Source: Sycobia sp. Sy_11 (Eukaryota; Arthropoda; Insecta; Hymenoptera; Epichrysomallidae). From it: 64,000 nucleotides of DNA. The notes below the pieces were generated by a model. It saw nothing but the letters and a program-made list of their open reading frames with translations. It did not search any database and had not been told where the DNA came from. The stretch covers positions 1,711,001 to 1,775,000 of the forward strand of contig JACCIC010000014.1 of assembly GCA_018907035.1 (NCBI GenBank), in the 5' to 3' direction. This document shows, one piece after another, positions 37,601-49,309 of this stretch; the stretch's first letter is position 1, and every line of letters starts with the position of its first letter. A program made the translations under genes and the position numbers.

Positions 37601-40600
37601 GCGAATAAACAACCCTTTCTCTCTGCAAATGGTTTCCATTAGTTAAATCTGAGGCCAACAAATGAGTTGACTTCAATGTAGTATGGACATTAGAAGTATT
37701 TAAAATCTTCTTATAGTCATTTATCAAAGATATGGATCATGATGATTTGAAATATACACTTCTAGTTATACTCACTTCTTTAATCTATCTTTGTAATGGA
37801 TTATGTAAAAAATATTCTCTTCCAACATTCTGAAAGAAGGATCTTATTATATCCTTGGCAAAATCAAAAACTATTAATTTTAGTTCTGATACCTGGCTAA
37901 AGTAATTGAATGTTTTCGAGAGAATCATAAATTATCGAATGGAAATCAAACAGGTTTTATAAATTTCACAATACTGAAATTACTATATTAGGAGTGGTTG
38001 ACGATGTTAGAATCTCCATCGATCTTAGCAAACAAAAATTCTTATTTTATTTGATTTTTCGAAAACCTTGTAGAAGCTTCAAATTCAAATTTTATTTCTC
38101 GCGCCAACTCTTAAACAAAATATGATTGTTGAACGTGACTGATCACATATTAAGGTGGTTTTATTCACATTTATTAAACACATCGCAGGGCGTCATGAAT
38201 CAATACGGAGAGACATTTAATTGAGCATTGACTTCTTGTGCTGTTCTTGACTTCACTTTATTATTCTCGATGTATATAAATTACTTCCCACTAGTACTGC
38301 AATCTACCACGTACATGATTTTTTGAAAATTTTTACATATTAAAACCTTTTTATGAAAAAGAATTATGTAAAGGTGTAGCATTATTACAGAGCGATGCTC
38401 AGGCTGTAGCACATTGACCAATATCCAATTGTCTCACTACATCTTCGAAATGTAAAGCAATGCTTCTTGTCAGTTAGACGTTTCTAAATAGCATTGACCC
38501 TTACTCTTAAAATTTACTTGTTAGTGAAGTTCGCAATTTATGTCTCAATTGCATTGAAATTAAATATATTGACATTTTTCAAATATTCCTTATCCCATAA
38601 GTTACAGAGGTACATAATTGGGAAATTTAGTTTTTTCTAGATTCTACTATGCTTCGGCTGTTTACCATACTTAAGTGCTACATTTAATTTTAAACATCAG
38701 AGGAGATAGAACATCGAATTGAACATTCTTTCACGTAATATACACATTCGACTGCATAATTCCTATTTCGTTGCAAATTTGTTGTTTATCTGTTGTGCAT
38801 AGACGTAAATTTCTCATAGCCTCACATGTATTTTCTATTATTAATAATAGACTTTTAATTTTTCTAAAGTTACATGGATGTACGCTCTAGGTTCCATTCG
38901 ACATTTAGCACATAATGAATCACAGATTCAGCTATATCCAAGACGACGTATGAATCGCTTAATGCAATCTGTGTTAGTAAATCTTCTATTATCATTAAAT
39001 CGACGGAAGGCCATTATAATATGATTTAGATGATTGGAACCTTAAGAGCGCAGATCAATAACTGTATTGGGCCTCCTGAAAATGTAATTTACTCTTGACT
39101 TCTTCTTATTTCAAATTTAAAAAAATGGCTCAGCGGACAACGGTTTATGTCAAATGAGGCCATCGCTCATACAAATGCTTATTTTGAGGAATTACAACAA
39201 TGATATTTTTCTGAAGGCTTAAAAAAATTGGAGATACATCTATTAAAGTTTATTGAACTAGAAGGAGATTATGTTGAAAAATAAAAAAAACATTTACCCC
39301 AAAAAAATTGTTTTTCTATCTTTTTCTACAGACTTATTGACCTACCCACGTAAGAAGAACTTGCTGCATCGTTTGAAGTAGCACGACAAGTACATTCCTA
39401 AAATTCTAAAATTACTAGGATTCTTCCAAACGATAGGGAATTGTTTTCTGACTAATTAGAATTTTTTCTTCAGCGCGACAAAAAGAAGTTTTTTTATATC
39501 AAATTGTTACTGAAGATGAAAAGTGAATCTATTACGATAATGTCAATCCCGGTAAACCAGTACCGTTGCAACTAACACGACAAATATATGCAAATAAGTT
39601 AATGTTCTGTATTTGCTGAATCGTAAACATTTTTTCTGTAATGACTGTTGAAAAAGGGTAAAAGGTCGATGGATAATTTATGCATTTGAAATGAAGATTT
39701 GGAGAAAGTCAACCAGAATGGGAGACAACGCACATAAACTGATTATCTATCATGACAATGCTCGACCAAACGTTCATTATTTTATCAAAAATTATTTGGA
39801 AAATAGAAAATAATACTCAAACTTTGCCCTCTCTGAGGACCATTTGCTTCGGTCGATGCCTTATACTTATATGATCATCAATACCCTTATCCCAGTCCGC
39901 TTGACTTCTCCTGAAGGTTCCAAATATAGGCGTTATTTATTCCTGCCCTAAAGAGATAAGCAATATCTACCGATGAATATAATATTTTGAATTATGTCTT
40001 TCTTAATTTTCGTATTGAAATGAAGCACTAATTTTGATCTAAAATACTAATTTTTTAATTTGCAGACCTTGTGTGTATGTGTGTGCGTCTGTGCGCGTGT
40101 GCGTGTGCGTGTGTGTGTAATTTCTATGAAATAAGAAATATATTATTCAATTACAGGTTCAGTAAATACGACATCGTTTATTTTGCCGTACCACATTCGC
40201 TTCTATGTTCCAGTAACAGATTTTAATACCTATATATTCGCTGTTTTCTATTTGTCGCCAATGATTCCTCTATTTATGTTTACTCTCATGGCCGACATGA
40301 ATTTGATGCTGGCACCGGTAGCTCACATTTGTGGACTATTATCGGGATTATCTCATGTTGTGGTCGAACAGATTACAGAAGATACTACTCAATTTAGATA
40401 TCGTATAGGAAAACTTATTACACGTCATCAACGTTTAATTAGGTATTATAATTTTTATTCCGTACAATCAATAATCTTGGTAACACAACTTCTGCAATTT
40501 TCATGTGGCAAAAAGGTGCATGTGTTTTTGCAATAATTCTGTTATAATATTGTGTATTATTCATTAAGATTTTTTTGTTATATTTTTTATGTTATTTAAG

Positions 40601-43600
40601 TTCTATTTAAGTTTGTAATTCAAGCACTAGTGCCAATCAGGGATGGAGGTCTGCGATGTGTTTCTGAACGAAGCAGGAATGTAATTTTTCAGCGGTGTTT
40701 GTTATGAATCAGGTGAGACCAGAATTTAAGTTCGGCTCACCAAATTTATAATTCTTCGATCGAGCCATTGTAAACCTAAATCCTTTAAAGACTAAATAAA
40801 ATTCTGTTGAAAGATTTTTGTGAAATTTCATGTTGTATTTTTTAGGAACTATACTACGTCTAATCAAAAAGTAACTAGAAATTCGTTTATAAACTTATAA
40901 TAGTTTGAGTGATACACATATTAATATTTGATAAAATTTAGTTAGTCTCTTAGGTAGTCTCTTAGGTAATTTCTTAGGCTTCAATAAAGTTGTTAATATA
41001 AAAATCGAAAAAATTTTTTCGAAACATAAGAATATCGTATAATTGGATAAAATTAGTACAGATTTGCGATACCTAAACCTAATATTATTTATCCTTTAGA
41101 CATTTGCATCATAGCTCTATGCTACGAGTTTACAAAAACTGTATTTATAAAATATATTATTCATTGATAAAAAAATTCTTGTCACTCCTTTATTAGATGT
41201 GGAAACATGAAGATTACTTTAGTTTTAAATACATTATAATTATATATCTTACTAATATATTCAAAATGTCTAAGATTGTCGCAAGCAGTTGATTCTGTAT
41301 TCAGTTTAGTAATGCTGCAACAACTTATGGGTGTCGTATTTTTCCTCACCGTTATCGGATATAGTGTTCTATTGGTAAGATGTATTTTTACTTATAAAGA
41401 AGAAAATGAACTTTATAACAAAGCAAGTAATTACGTGAAATTTTTCTTTGTTGACAAAATTGTAATATTTTATTAATATTGCAATAATTATAATATTGCT
41501 TTTTTGTTGAATTTAAATCAATATTCTAAGATTCTACTTTTTACAGATAAATTTTCACGCAACTTCGAAAATAGTCAGAAGTATTAAGAAGAAAAAGAAG
41601 GTATAGCATAGTTAATGCTGTTTTAATACCAATAAAAAAGTTTCTATTTATGCGCGTATGTTAGAAATGTTAGAATACTCTAAATGTCACAGTGTATGCA
41701 GTATATATATTTGCACATTTTTGTTTCTACAGGTATAAATGGACTCGATATTATCAGTAAAAAGTGCTGTAACTATCTCAAATTATAAAAAACGTGTTTT
41801 TTCATGCATGTATAAGTGTTCATGTTATTTATATTTTTTAAATATTAATTCTTCCGATCTAAAACTGATCTAATTTTTATAGATATTTATGTGCTCATAT
41901 CAGTGAGGGTTTCCTTTCTTAATAGAATGACTGGAAAATAAAAAAAGCTGTATAACAAACCTGTATTCATTAATAATTTGCACATAAGTATTATCCTATA
42001 TTTCTAGAAATATGTCAAATAGTTAATTATTTAATAAATCAATATTTTTATATATTTATACTTAAAGATATAAAACTAGTAATTTCAGATTTACATCAAA
42101 TTTTTATATATTTTTATATAAATATAAGTTTTGTACTTTGTGCTATTTCTTTGTTATCAATAGATAATTCCATGTATTTATAAAATTTTTTTTGATTATA
42201 ATAATTCAAAAGTGATTACGCAACTAAGTTTATGAAAAAATATTCTTATATTCGCGTAACGATTTCGATATGTCTATATGTTTTTAATCTTTATAACTGA
42301 CGTATGTATTTCGAAAAAGGCGAAGTCTATCCGATCAACCGGAGAGTAGATGGTCACCGTTCTTTGAAATCCCCTAGGCTTGATATATATATATATATAT
42401 ATCAACTAACTGGAGAAGGGTAAGCAGATCACAGTGATGTAGTACAATTAAATTGCAAAAAAGGCCTTATTTATTGAACAAAAAAGTGCTTTTCCACCAT
42501 GACAATACACCTGCTCATACTTCCACCCTGATCACAGCCACATAGATCGACAAGTGAATTTATTGCTATAAATTTGATCTAAATCAATGTAAGGTTTCAT
42601 AGACCCAAATTTGTGAAATTTTTATTTAATTTTTTTCGCGAATGAAGTCTTGAGATACACTACTGTTATTTCTATGAATTGATGTAAAAAACTGAATGTC
42701 ATTCATATGCAATGATAGCTATGGGAGGCCAGAAAATCGTATGTGCAGTGAATAAGAAAATGAACAATATCGTACAGACTCAAACAAAATTTTTTATATA
42801 TTGCGAGGAATCTGAGGAAATAACCAGATAAATTATAATATATCCTAAGGTTTTTCATATTTATCAAGATAAAATGTATGTTATTGGACTGTTAAAATAC
42901 CAATTAATAAGAAATATGCAGTATTTATATTTAAAGTTATAAATTTGTGTTCAGGCATTATAATAATTCAGGCAACACTATAATAAAGTAAGAAAATAAG
43001 GTATTAAAATGGATCTGAGGCACTGATGCAGTCGTGTCGTTTTTTCAAGAGTACTTTGAGCTTAAAAATATCAAACAGGCCAATCATTTAGAAATGATTG
43101 GGCCATTTTTATCTGATGGCTTTTCCTACGATGTATGTTATCTTCCGTGTTAAAGTTATTGTTCTCGGTCCAGCACGAACCCCAGCCCTTCCAATTCTTT
43201 CGGACAAGGTACTATCGAATAAGCTTGACAGGAGTCACTTCGTCTCCGACTCTAGCGCGAGTGGCTTTGAATGCTCGACGATTCTTTTAAGTTGTACATT
43301 AGTCCTATTATTGTAAATTTATATTTGTAATGTGATTATGTAATTTGGTTATATGATTGGATTGTGTAATTTGTATACTTTGCATACGATTAGATTCAGT
43401 GTGTTGCTACGTTGATTTGATGCCAAGTAGTAGACGCGTCTGTGAGACGCGACACTTGACTGTAGAGAATTAACTCGCTGAATGATCCACGGCAGGTTCT
43501 CGTGCGGCACATTGTGTTCAGTAGTCGTGCTTGACGGTAAGTGCTGAAACAGTTTCGGAAATGCCCGGGCCATGACACAGAACAGGAGGAAAACTGCATA

Positions 43601-44612
43601 ACTTTCTGGACTCTTCATCCTGATTGATAGCGTGAGTTCAATTAATGGCAGTATTTACTGTAGAACATAGTATATATTGCATGCGAATAGATATTTATTT
43701 ATATATTATTTCTGATCTTATCGAGAAAGAAATGAGCCATGCAAAGTTTTAGTATTTTGCACAATTTCAGGCTCATTCTCAAGATATATTATACTTTCTT
43801 ATTAAAAATTGAAGTGTACTTTTCACAACAATCTGAAAGTAACAAAAAATTTAAAGCATAACAATTTTAATCAATTTATGTTTCAAAATACAGAAGTTCT
43901 TAGTAATGATCAATTGAAGATCGAGCGAATTGAGATACATTAGTGGATGATTGCTTACCAACCAACGTGTTTATAATTCACTGAATTTTAGTCGCTAATA
44001 AATAAGAAAATATACATAGCAGAACATCCTTTTTACGTCGATATAACACCTTTACATATTGCACACTAACATTGTAATTATTTTAAGAGAATGATTGGGA
44101 TTGCTTGTTAATAAGTAACGAAACATCTGATTCTGTAGAAGAGGAGTAAGAATACCGTGAAAATATTAGTTATTATCTAGAACACAATAGTGCTCGATAT
44201 ATGAGGTATATCTTTACACTCATGCGATGCATCGTAATTAAGGGCAAGATCGAAAAAGCAGATGGTATATAGAACTAACTTAAACTACTTTCTCTTTTGT
44301 TCAAACACACATTATTAATTTTCAACCATCATCAAAAGTCTATGCGTTTTCAATCCTACGTGTGAACTGCAGTAATTCACATTACCATAATAAGGATAAT
44401 CTGCCAAATAACGCTTTTAAACTTAAATAATTTTTTAGGCAAAATATCACTATGCGTTTATAATTGATACATAATTTCTATGTATTTCAAGAATATACTA
44501 AGGCTACCAGAATAAAATTCGATTATGTCACACTAAGCCTCCAACTAAATTAAAAACTTAAATTAAAATCGAATCATTGGAAGTTGTAAAAATTCAAGTG
44601 CTTGGCTCTACC

Positions 44613-44671
<59 letters not shown>

Positions 44672-46207
44672 ACCTACTTTGCACTACTCTATCTGTCACT
44701 GATCATCCATCCTCTTTGTAACCGCCAACAAGTGTGGGACTTGCAGCCCCTTTAGACTGAAACTGATCCCAATTCATCAGGAGGAAAACAAAAGAGTGAA
44801 CGTATAAACTATCACAAAAGAAGAGGGCTTGACAAACTACAGCTAAAAAAGGAGCCAACCTCGTTAAAAGGACCCGTTCTTCGCAATCCAGATAAGATTT
44901 TCTGTAAGAGATACTTCTCTGCACGTCAGATTTTTGAAATCTTCTGTCTTTTACTTCACCACGAGATATGGAGTTCACATCACTCAAGAAACAACAGCAG
45001 CAGGAACTAGAGATCCACGTCAACATTTAAAGTAAATCTTCAAAGAAAACTTAATTTCATCGAAAATTATTCGTTTTTTCTTTCTTCTTTTTCCTTCTAA
45101 AGATTTTTTCTCTATCCTGAGAAAAGCATCATGCCTATTACGAAGGGACCTGAATTTCTATTCAGTACATCTCTTCTCGAGAGAAAGATTTAGTCCCGAC
45201 TACGAAGAATCTCAAATTTTACCTTAACTGAAATATCTATTCTCTAGACCTTTTTTGTAAGAGAAAGATCTAAAATGTCCCGAACTATTACAAAAACTAC
45301 AGATTCAAAAATCTATTTGGAACAAAATTATTTATTCGACATGATAATAATTATATGTGTTGATTAACAGACTAAAGAACGAGTGAAAATGTAGAATAAT
45401 TTTAATTTAGGGACATCAAAAACTTTTCACTTTAAATATTACGCTTTCTACGCATCGGGAAACAAAAGTAGGTTTATTCATAAAAAATTTAACCGGAGTT
45501 GATATTGTTTTCAATGTAATTGCAAACTTTAACAAAAAAGGTACCAGATATTAACAATGGGTGGTTCTTCAGAGTATCATTTCTACCTAGCAAATAGTTT
45601 CATCATATTTTCTTATTAATATAACTATAAGTAAGATACTTTTTTGAATAATAGAATTAATTATTAATGAAATAGTTTCACGTAATTATTTTGAAAAAAT
45701 TGTATAAAATTATTTCAATTAGTTCAAATTAATTGTACCTTTAGAATTTTCAAAAAAATGAGTACGATTTATTGATGACATTTGCGGTCAATAGCGGAAC
45801 AATGATATTACTTCTTTTTTCGTATTGCTATGCTGGTCAGTGCCTGGTAGATGAGGTAAAATAATTTTAATATTAAATTAAATAGCTATGTATTCATTAA
45901 TAATTCTCCATTATTTCAGAGTAGTGCTTTATGCGATGCTTTATATCATAGTAAATGGTACAATCTTCAAGCCTCGGATTTACAGTACTATTTAATCTTT
46001 ATGATTCGAACACAAACACCTTTTAAAATAAGTGCTTGTGGTTTATTCGATTATTCATTCAGCAGTTTCATTACTGTAAGTACTATTATAAAAGTAAGTA
46101 AATACTATTAAAAATATATATTCTTTTATTTATCAAATGCTATATTTTATTCGTAGATAGTGAAATCTGCTGTAGCTTATTTGTCTGTCTTACAAACAAT
46201 AATGTAA
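34683..46207 (+). CDS. Odorant receptor 3 (7tm_6 family), complete, seven coding exons
   Basis: Exons are 34683-34724, 34825-35281, 40157-40442, 41275-41374, 45745-45855, 45920-46075 and 46157-46207. Two adjacent ATGs (34683 and 34686) give 400 or 399 residues; the second matches the OR1 start. The protein begins MEELSKLEHFNLQ, and exon 2 carries LNPLKFNSFLYLVV and HFIMTAAGL. Exon 3 has YIFAVFYLSPMIPLFMFTL and AHICGLLSGL. Exons 4-5 have MLQQLMGVVFFLTVIGY and ILLLFSYCYAGQCL. The end is MIRTQTPF, then AYLSVLQTIM. All splice sites are GT-AG and no frame is broken. The gene spans 11.5 kb because introns 2 (4.9 kb) and 4 (4.4 kb) are filled with mobile-element debris. Exon details and both flanks make OR1 its likely sister. 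Confidence 0.9.
35282..36254 (+). other. OR3 intron 2, 5' part
   Basis: AT-rich with no recognised gene. A 74-codon minus-strand frame at 35832-36056 reads as a charged protein, but I could not match it to any family. It may be transposon debris or chance. Confidence 0.4.
36252..36742. mobile_element. Fold-back element (MITE-like) with about 200-bp inverted arms
   Basis: The left arm (36252-36460) and right arm (about 36525-36742) are inverted copies. Examples are ATTAGCAACGAAGATAG (36257) against the reverse complement of CTAACTTCGTTGCTAT, and GTTACTACCCCGACATACAG (36326) against CTGTATGTCGGGGTAGTAAC (36647). The arms continue through GACTGGTATTRTGCA and into TTTTTTACTAACTGCNCTTC. The central part holds further small inverted repeats around GCTTCAGCAATA. 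It has no coding capacity, which fits a non-autonomous DNA element. Target duplication was not resolved. Confidence 0.85.
36743..37700 (+). other. OR3 intron 2, middle part
   Basis: No gene recognised. It may include the decayed 5' portion (endonuclease end) of the LINE relic that is recognisable from about 37740. Confidence 0.35.
37740..38700 (+). pseudogene. Decayed LINE reverse transcriptase relic
   Basis: Frame-jumping translation gives TSLIYLCNGLCKKYSLPTF, KKDLIISLAKSK and FERIINYRMEI (about 37770-37945), then FDFSKTL near 38050, LDFTLLFSMYINYFPLVLQ near 38250, and VALLQSDAQAV then ISNCLT near 38378-38435. In order, these correspond to the fingers, SKAFD, PQGS..GPLLF..YIND and post-YADD (D.Q.V..W...N.L) regions of jockey/CR1/R1-type reverse transcriptases. 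There are many stops. The relic lies in OR3 intron 2 on the sense strand. Confidence 0.68.
39105..39365 (+). pseudogene. Mariner-family transposase C-terminal relic
   Basis: The stretch QRFMSNEAIAHTNAYFEELQ, followed by FSEGLKKLE, FIELEGDYVEK and a stop, is the standard C-terminus of a mariner-type transposase group ending in GDYVEK. The text after it (TTTTTCTACAGACTTATTGACC) resembles the terminal region of such elements. Only the 3' end survives; the 5' boundary is unclear. Confidence 0.7.
39355..39905 (+). pseudogene. Mariner transposase relic (internal part)
   Basis: EELAASFEVARQVHS near 39355 matches the mariner QEELA..L.V...(T/A)(I/V)S motif. KKKFFYI and a GDEKW-like segment lie near 39480-39535. 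NAHKLIIYHDNARPNVH near 39725 matches the second catalytic Asp region (HDNARPH). Stops and indels are frequent, and the end after 39830 is unreadable. It abuts the GDYVEK-type relic and belongs to a different mariner lineage. Confidence 0.7.
40072..40120. repeat. (TG)n-rich simple repeat
   Basis: A degenerate GT/TG tract with GCG interruptions, about 35 bp before OR3 exon 3. Confidence 0.85.
40644..40775 (-). repeat. tRNA-derived SINE, copy 3 (diverged)
   Basis: On the minus strand it starts ACAATGGCTCGATCGAAG and runs to CACATCGCAGACCTCC. The order of conserved pieces is the same as in the copies at 23233 and 53862. It lies in OR3 intron 3, antisense to the gene, and is the most diverged of the three. 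Confidence 0.45.
41375..42420 (+). other. OR3 intron 4, 5' part
   Basis: AT-rich intronic sequence with a short (TA)n tract at 42382-42402. No gene recognised. Confidence 0.45.
42425..42600 (+). pseudogene. Probable mariner relic fragment
   Basis: CAAAAAAGTGCTTTTCCACC begins a stretch whose reading, across one frame change, is KSAF then HHDNTPAHTSTLIT, like the H.DNAP.HT catalytic segment of mariner transposases. The downstream sequence is too decayed to follow. Support rests on one motif. Confidence 0.45.
42601..45744 (+). other. OR3 intron 4, 3' part
   Basis: No supported gene. It contains a perfect 10-bp-stem hairpin at 43080-43101 and a (GA)n tract at 44617-44664. A minus-strand frame at 43349-43618 has a hydrophobic N-terminus (YAVFLLFCVMARA), and another minus-strand frame lies at 44703-45026. 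The stretches 43120-43620 and 44700-45300 have higher complexity and could be solo LTR remains, but I could not show paired termini. Confidence 0.4.
44617..44664. repeat. (GA)n microsatellite
   Basis: About 23 GA units in OR3 intron 4. Confidence 0.9.
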
Positions 46208-46460
46208 AATAACTGATTAATTAAAAATAAGATTTTATTATTAATCTAATAGTGTAAGTAAAGAGTCAGTTTAACCGAACGGACTACTGTATCGTTTGTT
46301 ATAAATTTTATGATTAAGTTCTATTTCTATTTCATTTATATTAAAACAAACAATTTATGAAAATTATTATGTAGTGAACATATTTTTTATATTTTCTTCC
46401 ATTTTCTGTCAATTTCCTAGTGTTTAGTATTTTTATTTGTTTGTAAAAACTATAATATTA

Positions 46461-47281
46461 TTGGATATACAAACAAGTTTCCAGCATTTTTTTTTCAAAA
46501 TCTAAGGTTTTATTATGAAAACATGGTTACGTATCCTTTATTCTCAAGTATTCGCCAATGGAAGATATAACCTTTCCCATCTTTCTGGCAATTTATGAAT
46601 TTCGAACCAAACAAATTTCTCGTTTTTCGAGCTCAAGAACGTATAGACCCAATTTTTGATTCTCTCTACTGAACTGAAGCATATTCCTGTAAGAGCGTTC
46701 TGGATTGATCGAAATAAGTGGTAGTCATTTGGTGCCAAGTCTGGACTGCAAGACGGGTGAGGCAGCATTTCCCATCCAGTATTCTCCAAATAGTTTTTGA
46801 CCGAAGCGGCAACATGTGGCCGAGCGTTATCGTGATAAAAAATGACGTACTCATGTGTGGTATCATATTCTGGCCGTTTTTTTTTTGTGATGCTCGCCTC
46901 AAACCAATAAGTTGGGTTCGATACAATGATCCCTTGATGATTTGATCAATGGGAAAAAGTTCGTAGTATACGATATCCTTTTCATCCCACCATATGCAGA
47001 GCATGATCTTATTTTTCGGCTTTTCGGCTTTTCGGAGCTATCCTTGTCCTTGTCAACTTCAAAGTTTGAACTACGGGCGGCACGTCGATTTATCAATACA
47101 TTCAGCCCATAAGTTTTCGGAAGCAAACGGTAGATATAAATGCTTAAATATAATGTTGCAAAGTTGTTGACAAATATACAATCTAGAAATAGAACACATG
47201 AGGTTTGACATTTTTCCCCGAGATCCACTGGTGAGGTCATGTTTTGCTAAACGCTGGAAACTTATTTGTACAAGTATACAA
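46461..47281 (-). mobile_element. Mariner with large internal deletion
   Basis: The two ends are imperfect inverted repeats: TTGGATATACAAACAAGTTT at 46461 and, from the other end, TTGTATACTTGTACAAATAA then GTTTCCAGCG. Inside, the minus strand encodes the C-terminal part of a mariner transposase. At about 820 bp it is some 450 bp short of a normal mariner. It lies 250 bp after the OR3 stop codon, antisense to the gene. Confidence 0.8.
46544..47080 (-). pseudogene. Mariner transposase pseudogene (C-terminal half)
   Basis: On the minus strand, LCIWWDEKDIVYYEL near 46995 is the typical mariner WWD...YYELL segment. After one frame change, CSPDLAPNDYHLFRSI near 46745 holds the third catalytic Asp, and KLPERWERL near 46570 is the usual end. 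The N-terminal DNA-binding domain and first catalytic Asp are missing. At least one frameshift separates the overlapping frames 46666-47004 and 46544-46789. Confidence 0.85.
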
Positions 47282-48099
47282 GGTGAAAAAAAATTCGCAC
47301 TGGAAATTTTTATGCTGTTTTCTGAAGAATGCTTTGTTTGAAAATGAATAAAGAGTTTTTGTAAATTAAATACTTTAAGAAAAACCTTGTTTAGGAAGCC
47401 GAACCAACAGTTTTTCTAGGATTTTTTGGAAGAGAAAAAGGTAATTGTTGGAAGCGAATTATTTAGAACTTATAGTACTATATTTGAATTTTGTTTCAGA
47501 AATCGCCAATTGCAAAGCAATTTGCTGAAATACCTCGCGTGTGCATTTGCCCGCTGCGAGAAAGTTGCAGGTTACAAAGACGGACTGAAATATGAATACG
47601 TCTGGAACAAAATTAAAAAAATTTATATTATTTATAAGTTTATTTTCTACTTGAATTAAAAAAAATTTTTTTTAAGTATGGAATTCAACATTTTTTTAAG
47701 ATTTTAAAAAGTTTGCTTTTTCGAGTAAAATTTTTTACTTTATGCTGTTTAGAAACTTCTTGAAACATTACCTTCGTAAAATGTTTTTATAGTTAAAATC
47801 CAATAGATATTTAATGCTGAACATTATAAGCTTCGCTCCGATACGATCTGCATTTGTTTATATATCTTTATTCGAATTTAGAAAAAATCGTAAAAATTAA
47901 AAATGCATAAATCATATATTACACTGCTTCTAGTTGAATACGAGCTTCACTCCTTTCGAACGCTCGCACCTGTTTGTCGCTCAACCACTCTTTTTACTGT
48001 AGGCTACTATACTACAAGTACTGTAATTCGAACGCACGTGCTTGGAATAGTGTTGCAAGATAGTTGTACAATTTTGTAAAAACAATGATCGCAGGTATT

Positions 48100-48590
48100 A
48101 TCTTCATGTAAGCTTCGTTTTATTTTATTTTTCAAACGCATCGTGTATACTCCAAAGCGCCAATGAACTTCCAAGCGACTAAAGACACATAGATATAAAT
48201 GTTTATATACAAAAGTATATAAAGTACAGCACGGAAGATCTTATAATTGCAGGTTATACATGCAGATTGTATAAGTAGCTGTCGTGAAACGTTGTAGACC
48301 AATTGCAAATTTTTTCCCCAAATTAATTTATTAGTAGGTGTAATAACAGATAATAACAGTGCTGCGTTTTATACCGCGACAGACAAAGAATCTCAATAAA
48401 ATTGAGGAACAAGATTGATATAATTTTTTTTATTTGTTTCCTCTAGAGACGAAAGATATAATTATTCTTATAGCATTGATACGTTCAAAATATATCAATA
48501 GCTTTATTATTTCTTTTGTTACCATGACGAAGATCCAATCCAACCATTTAGAAACTACATTACATTATAAGATTCCAAAAAATATTTAAG
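48100..48590. repeat. Single-arm relative of the 11.6-13 kb inverted repeat
   Basis: Aligned with the reverse complement of the right arm near 12700-12330, this stretch shares GCCAATGAACTT, ATAGATATAAATRTTT, AATTGCAGGKTATACA, GTGAAACGTTGTAGAC, TGCAAATTTTTT and TTTCTTTTGTTACYATGACG in the same order. It includes the roughly 165 bp missing from the left arm at 11604-12150. No inverted partner was found here. A further shared block follows at 48818-48985 (compare 13211-13362). Confidence 0.7.
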
Positions 48591-49275
48591 AAAATAAAAA
48601 ACATAGTTAAGAAGAATTTTTTGATTTTTTTTAAAGATAATAAAGTTTCATTTTCGATCTTTTATTCATTATTATACATATTTATTTGATTACTTCGCTA
48701 AAATGAATTTTCCTGAAGGCAAAATTACTTAAAAAAGAGGTGTTAATATTTACGTATTCTATTATTGTAAAATAGCTTTTTTCAGTCTTTGAAAAAACAA
48801 TTGTATTTTCTTAAAACTGAAAATTAAACTTTAACGTAAATATTCCGACGCAAAAAATGTTAGCTTAAAAAAAGACATCACTAATTTTAGACGAATTTGT
48901 GCATAAACAACAAATGTGGACATACCTGGCTACTTGATACTTACATGCAGATATTTATTTTTACAGAATTGATAGGGTGATCAACGTATCCTTTAGTGGC
49001 TTTTATTTGAATGATGTTCTACTTTATTCATCACGAAGCAAATGATCTTGATTATAAGATTGTGAGCACTTTTTATTAATATATACATTCTTTGCTCTGC
49101 GAAAAGTCTATAGAATTTTTCAGAAATAATACAATTCGGATATTTTTTGTTTTTAGTGTGAAATATGTTATAATATGCTCCTATTTAATTTGAGTATAGA
49201 TTTTCTACTGTATTGTCCAGAGGTGCATTTATTAGAGCCTGATCGATATCCTTATCGATGCGGCAGCTACGGCTA

Positions 49276-49307
49276 CTGATGATCACGAGCTCGGGTGTGA
49301 TCATCAG
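49276..49307. other. Perfect 11-bp-stem hairpin
   Basis: CTGATGATCAC and GTGATCATCAG flank the loop GAGCTCGGGT. It is in intergenic sequence between OR3 and OR4, and no associated gene was recognised. Confidence 0.6.
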
Positions 49308-49309
49308 TG

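Noticed and set aside
43120..45300. Solo LTRs in OR3 intron 4
   Set aside because: Higher-complexity sequence is present, but I could not find paired TG...CA termini or flanking duplications.
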